A stretch of DNA of 7,710 bases from Acidobacteriota bacterium (GTDB taxonomy: Bacteria > Acidobacteriota > Blastocatellia > RBC074): contig JAGNMH010000240.1 of the NCBI GenBank assembly GCA_017991275.1, forward strand, positions 1-7,710, in the 5' to 3' direction. A program made the translations under genes and the position numbers. Positions 4,567-7,710 of the stretch are shown here, piece after piece (positions within the stretch are counted from its first letter, which is position 1; each line of letters begins with the position of its first letter). Below the pieces are notes generated by a model. That model did no database searches and was not told the DNA's origin. It saw only the letters and a list, made by a program, of their open reading frames with translations.

Positions 4567-5988
4567 ATGATTCGGATTACATCCAGGATTTTCTTTAGCT
4601 TGGCATTTTTGGCCACACTGTTTTTTACCAGGACGGTTGGAACCGCTTCCCCCGCATTTGTTGATAAAGGTCTTGATGCATATTACTTCTCGCTTAAATC
4701 CACAACGCCATTACCATCGGCGCCTTATAGTTTGTTGATTCAATCTCCGATTTTCTTCGATGTTCCGGCAGGAACGGTTCTTTCTGTTCATTTGATGCGC
4801 GGAGACACTCTGGTTTCGACCAGTACTTTGACCTTCCAGCAAGCCTATCTGAATCAATTGCAATTGCCCGCTGTGCCAATCGCTTCGTTTGTTCCGCCGG
4901 GTAATTCGACCAACGGCGGCCAGCCTTTGCCGAACACTTCTTTGACTGTGGGTATTGCAGACTTGACCAAAGTGGCTCAGGAGCCTTCGGCCTACAAGTT
5001 TCTTTGGACGCTTTCTGCCGGCCAGATCAGTACTCCGCGTAGCGCCATCGTGACAGGTTTGCCGACAGGCTTCGTCGTTGTTGATTTGGAACTGCTGGCT
5101 GTGTCAGCGGCGGCTGTGATTGGCGACCAAAAACCCGGATCAGTTCTTTTTTTTAACCGCTACACGTCGAACGCCAGCAATCCCGCGCGCGAAAATTCGA
5201 CGATTAACATCACCAATACGAATCCGACTACAGCGGGTTATGTCCGGTTATTTTTGGTTAGCGGAACGACGTGTCAGACGACTGAAATCCAGCTTTGCCT
5301 GGCTGCACAGGAAACGGTCAGCTTTTTGATGAGCGATTTCGATCCCGGAGTTAAAGGTTACGCGATGGCCGTTGCAACGAATCAGCAGGGGCAACCGACT
5401 CAATTCAACTGGCTGACCGGCAATGTTGTCGTTAAACAAACGGCCAGCAACACGCCTAGCCCGTATTCTTCTGCGCTGGGCGCGGTTGCTTTAGCTAAGC
5501 GTATCAACGGTGCTGTCACCAATATGAATGGTGTGGCAGAGATGATTTTTGACGATGTGAATTATGATCGTTTGCCGGGGCAGATTGCTTTTGACAGCGT
5601 ATCCAGCCAGGTTGGCGCAGCAAATTTGACCGTCTTTTCGATTTATCGTCCGCTGACTGATTTCACCTCCGTCCCCAGCGCCACAGTCCAAATCACCGGC
5701 TGGAGCAAGAACGGGTCAGGGCAAGTTGCCTCGTCATCCGGCAATTTGAACTCTACCTGTTTCAGCGATGTCGCGATGGCGACTTTTCGTTTGCAGCCAA
5801 CGACGATAAACCAATTTGTGCCGACCGGTTCGACGGCCTGGTTTTCCGCTTCGTCAAACGACCTGATGCCGTTGATGGGGGCGCAATTCAACACAGGCGA
5901 ATTCAACAGTGGCGGCAACGCCCGTCCGTTGAGCTTCAGCGCCGAATACAAAATCAGAGTTCCGGTTATAGCTGTGACTTGCCCATAG
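4567..5988 (+). CDS. Exported protein of unknown function
   Basis: The 473-residue protein begins with a Sec signal peptide (basic MIRITSR, hydrophobic core to about residue 20, likely cleavage near GTA-SP at 27-28). There is no later membrane segment, no lipobox and no sorting tail such as PEP-CTERM, so it is probably periplasmic or secreted. The mature part is rich in Ser, Thr, Asn, Gly and Val in alternating patterns typical of beta-sandwich folds. Segment 190-290 (GSVLFFNRYTSN, INITNTNP, VRLFLVSGTTC, SFLMSDFDPG, FNWLTGNVVVK) resembles a domain I associate with acidobacterial exported proteins of no known role; this is recollection, not a search. There are four cysteines (C236, C244, C398, C472), compatible with two disulfides. 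The start is fixed by a strong ribosome binding site. It is convergent with hemA, with 14 bases between stop codons, and its last codons form part of a terminator hairpin. Confidence 0.88.
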   Translation: MIRITSRIFFSLAFLATLFFTRTVGTASPAFVDKGLDAYYFSLKSTTPLPSAPYSLLIQSPIFFDVPAGTVLSVHLMRGDTLVSTSTLTFQQAYLNQLQLPAVPIASFVPPGNSTNGGQPLPNTSLTVGIADLTKVAQEPSAYKFLWTLSAGQISTPRSAIVTGLPTGFVVVDLELLAVSAAAVIGDQKPGSVLFFNRYTSNASNPARENSTINITNTNPTTAGYVRLFLVSGTTCQTTEIQLCLAAQETVSFLMSDFDPGVKGYAMAVATNQQGQPTQFNWLTGNVVVKQTASNTPSPYSSALGAVALAKRINGAVTNMNGVAEMIFDDVNYDRLPGQIAFDSVSSQVGAANLTVFSIYRPLTDFTSVPSATVQITGWSKNGSGQVASSSGNLNSTCFSDVAMATFRLQPTTINQFVPTGSTAWFSASSNDLMPLMGAQFNTGEFNSGGNARPLSFSAEYKIRVPVIAVTCP

Positions 5989-6016
5989 CCGGGAACTGAT
6001 TTCTATTCTTTTTCTT
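5951..6016 (+). terminator. Intrinsic terminator overlapping the 3' end of the exported-protein gene
   Basis: AGTTCC (5958-5963) and GGTTAT (5964-5969) pair with ATAGCC (5985-5990) and GGAACT (5992-5997). This gives twelve pairs with one G-T wobble, a bulged G at 5991 and a 15-base loop. An alternative pairing with a bulged AG extends the outer stem using AAATCAG (5951-5957) and the bases after GGAA. The T-rich run 6000-6016 follows directly. The stop codon TAG (5986-5988) lies inside the right arm, so the terminator is built from coding sequence. On the minus strand the stem is followed by a moderately T-rich stretch, so it may also end hemA transcription. Confidence 0.65.
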
Positions 6017-7280
6017 CGTCGTGGTGATAGGCCTCTCGCCAGGCCGAAAGGTAAGGCGAGTGGCCATTTTCAGATTCGCGCAGTTGTTTGATCACAGGCT
6101 GAGTAAATTTGTTGACGATGGCGTTGAGCATAGTGTGCAGGGCTTCTTCCTGTTCTTCGCTTAAATTGCCCAACCGCTTTCGGCTTCGTTTGAATTCGGC
6201 CAACGCCAGAGAATTGACTTGCTGGCGGAAGGCTCCGATCACTGCATTAATGTCGCCCTCGGCCAATGCGGCTGCAAAGCGTTCGGTTTCTTGATTGATG
6301 ATGATTTCAGCGCGTTCCGCTTCGCGTGTACGTTCGGCCAGGTTGGATTGAGCGATGGATTCCAGATCGTCAACGTCGAAAACAAAAGTGTTGTCCAGTT
6401 GGTTTATCGCCGGATCAACGTTGCGAGGCACTGAAATATCCACAATCAGCATCGGGCGATTATGCCTGGCCGCCAGCGCGCTTTTGACCTGAGCTGGCGA
6501 AATCAAATAATTCGGCGCGCCCGTTGAACAAATAACGACTTCAGCTTCGGCCATTCGATATTCAAAATCTTCAAAACGAACCGCTTCGCCGTTCATTTCT
6601 TCGGCCAGCTTGATGGCATTTTCGTAAGTTCGATTAGTAATCAGAATTTTGCTTGCACCGCAATTCAACAAATGGCGCGCAGCCAGTTCAGCCATTTCAC
6701 CTGCGCCAATCAGCATGACCGTCGTGCCGTTCAATGACTCAAAAACTTTACGCGCCAGTTCGACAGCGACATAACTGATTGAAACGGCATGCGATCCGAT
6801 GCCGGTTTCGTTACGGACTCGTTTGGCAACAGCAAAAGCGCGATTCATCAAACGTGTCAGCGTATGGGCTACGCAACCGGTTTCCTGAGCCAGTTGAAAA
6901 GCTTCTTTGACCTGACCGGTGATTTGCGGTTCGCCGACGACCATCGAATCCAGGGATGAAGTGACTCGGAAAATGTGGCTGATGGCCGCAAGGTCATAGT
7001 GGCTGTAACAATGCTGTGTAAGTATTTCCAGTTCGCAACCGTGAAAAACATGCAGAAACCGTTGTAAATGAGCAATCAGATTTTCACCGTCATCCTGTCC
7101 TTTGGTCGCCGCAATCACCTCAACACGGTTGCAGGTTGAAACGATGACGGCCTCGCTGATTGTTTGCCCATCGGCGAGCGACTGCAAAGCCTCCGGAAGC
7201 CGCCATTCGGCAAAAGCCAGGCGTTCGCGGATTTCCACAGGCGCGGTCTTATGATTGATTCCGACTACGACAATACTCAT
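6003..7280 (-). CDS. hemA: Glutamyl-tRNA reductase
   Basis: This cytosolic NADPH-dependent enzyme reduces glutamyl-tRNA(Glu) to glutamate-1-semialdehyde, the first committed step of tetrapyrrole synthesis in the C5 pathway. The 425-residue length is normal. The catalytic domain covers about 1-155, with GINHKTAPVEIRE near the N-terminus, the nucleophile C50 in STCNRVE, H102 in AISHIFRV, and the signature SLDSMVVGEPQITGQVK (109-125). The NADPH-binding domain follows (about 170-310), with GAGEMAELAARHL (192-204), ITNRT (214-218) and IVDISVPRNVDP (279-290). The C-terminal dimerisation helices run from about 315 to 420. The ATG at 7280 matches the family N-terminus (MSIVVVGINHKT), but no Shine-Dalgarno sequence is visible in front. 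It follows the CcsA/HemX-like gene on the same strand across a 79-base AT-rich repeat and is probably co-transcribed with it. hemC does not follow, because the next gene is convergent. Confidence 0.97.
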   Translation of the reverse strand: MSIVVVGINHKTAPVEIRERLAFAEWRLPEALQSLADGQTISEAVIVSTCNRVEVIAATKGQDDGENLIAHLQRFLHVFHGCELEILTQHCYSHYDLAAISHIFRVTSSLDSMVVGEPQITGQVKEAFQLAQETGCVAHTLTRLMNRAFAVAKRVRNETGIGSHAVSISYVAVELARKVFESLNGTTVMLIGAGEMAELAARHLLNCGASKILITNRTYENAIKLAEEMNGEAVRFEDFEYRMAEAEVVICSTGAPNYLISPAQVKSALAARHNRPMLIVDISVPRNVDPAINQLDNTFVFDVDDLESIAQSNLAERTREAERAEIIINQETERFAAALAEGDINAVIGAFRQQVNSLALAEFKRSRKRLGNLSEEQEEALHTMLNAIVNKFTQPVIKQLRESENGHSPYLSAWREAYHHDEEKE

Positions 7281-7286
7281 AAACTG

Positions 7287-7354
7287 GAATTCTTGATTTT
7301 GGATTTTGAGTTTTGGATTTATGAATCAAAAGATCAATTCAAAATCCAGAATTC
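7287..7354. repeat. AT-rich near-palindromic repeat between the CcsA/HemX-like gene and hemA
   Basis: Bases 7296-7312 pair with 7336-7352 over 17 positions with only G-T wobbles (at 7299/7349 and 7310/7338), enclosing a 23-base loop. TTTTGGATTT occurs twice in direct orientation (7297-7306 and 7311-7320), and GAATTC sits at both outer ends (7287-7292 and 7349-7354). Composition is far more AT-rich than the genes either side. It fills almost the whole gap. It could be a dispersed intergenic repeat or small non-autonomous element, an mRNA processing or attenuation hairpin ahead of hemA, or both. Confidence 0.65.
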
Positions 7355-7359
7355 AAAAT

Positions 7360-7710
7360 TTACCCAAAAACGTGATAACCGCCCAACGCCCGTGCGCCGA
7401 GCCAGGTCAGCATGACAACTACGAAACCGGTGATTGACAGCCAGGCGACGCGGCGTCCGCGCCATCCGGCCATCAACCGATAATGCATGATGAACAGGTA
7501 AACCAGCCAGGTCACCAAAGCCATTACTTCTTTTGGATCGTTGTGCCAGTAACGTCCGTCGCGCTGGTTATTCCAGTAAATACCTGTCACGACTCCCAAA
7601 GTCAGCAGCACAAAACCGACCGTCAACGACCGATAACCGATTTCGTCGCAAGTGTTCAAAGCTGGTAATCGCTGAGAAGCCGCCCCAAAGCGCTTGGCTT
7701 TCAGTTCGCG
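7360..7710 (-). CDS. CcsA/HemX-like membrane protein, C-terminal part (5' end outside window)
   Basis: The frame is open from the right edge to TAA at 7360-7362, giving the last 116 residues. A TTG within it (7659) is not the start, because family-like sequence (RELKAKRFGAASQRLPAL) continues upstream to the edge. Three membrane helices are visible at about 28-46, 62-80 and 88-108. Superfamily landmarks include LTLGVVTG, DPKEVMALVTWLVYL, H76 in IMHYRL, GWRGRRVAWL and H113 in GGYHVFG. Members are CcsA/ResC, which move or present heme for cytochrome c assembly, and HemX, found beside hemA and reported in Bacillus subtilis to influence HemA level. The usual WGxxWxWD signature reads DGRYWHNDPKE here (51-61), with two tryptophans replaced. 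Together with its place next to hemA this favours a HemX-like role, but the missing N-terminal half prevents a firm choice. Confidence 0.85.
   Translation of the reverse strand, partial: RELKAKRFGAASQRLPALNTCDEIGYRSLTVGFVLLTLGVVTGIYWNNQRDGRYWHNDPKEVMALVTWLVYLFIMHYRLMAGWRGRRVAWLSITGFVVVMLTWLGARALGGYHVFG

Noticed and set aside
1..7710. CRISPR array, tRNA or rRNA gene, transposase or integrase.
   Set aside because: No regularly spaced direct repeats, no tRNA cloverleaf, no rRNA-like stretch and no recombinase motifs were seen on either strand.

Overview
The window looks like a housekeeping and accessory stretch of a Gram-negative-type bacterial chromosome with moderate GC. The best guess is Acidobacteriota, probably class Blastocatellia. 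That rests on three things: the style of two proteins of unknown function (1-617 and 4567-5988), an exported M20D amidohydrolase, and a CcsA/HemX-type gene placed directly upstream of hemA. This is inference from protein character. No rRNA or marker phylogeny is available here.

Layout. The left third is a same-strand (minus) run. It is read from pgl (6-phosphogluconolactonase, 2317-3069) through an exported AbgB-like amidohydrolase (731-2197) to a membrane-anchored protein of unknown function that runs off the left edge (1-617). The gaps of 119 and 113 bases mean co-transcription is possible but not certain. The centre holds two plus-strand genes. One is an orphan NarL/FixJ-type response regulator (3479-4126), preceded by a 409-base divergent control region. 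The other is a 473-residue exported protein of unknown function (4567-5988), preceded by a 440-base gap rich in inverted and tandem repeats. The right third is a minus-strand pair: a CcsA/HemX-like membrane protein (7360-7710, cut by the window edge) followed by hemA (6003-7280), separated by a 79-base AT-rich repeat.

How the parts relate. hemA commits glutamyl-tRNA to tetrapyrrole synthesis. The membrane protein upstream belongs to the CcsA/HemX superfamily, which links it to heme handling or to control of HemA. Its WWD heme-handling motif is degenerate, which favours a HemX-like role. pgl belongs to the oxidative pentose phosphate pathway. The exported amidohydrolase acts outside the cytoplasm and has no evident metabolic link to pgl. 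No histidine kinase is encoded next to the response regulator, so its partner and targets cannot be named.

No complete novel defence, mobile or biosynthetic system is visible, and there is no CRISPR array, transposase, tRNA or rRNA. The points most worth following are the degenerate WWD motif, the repeat-rich 4127-4566 gap, the AT-rich palindromic element before hemA, and a terminator hairpin built into the last codons of the exported-protein gene.
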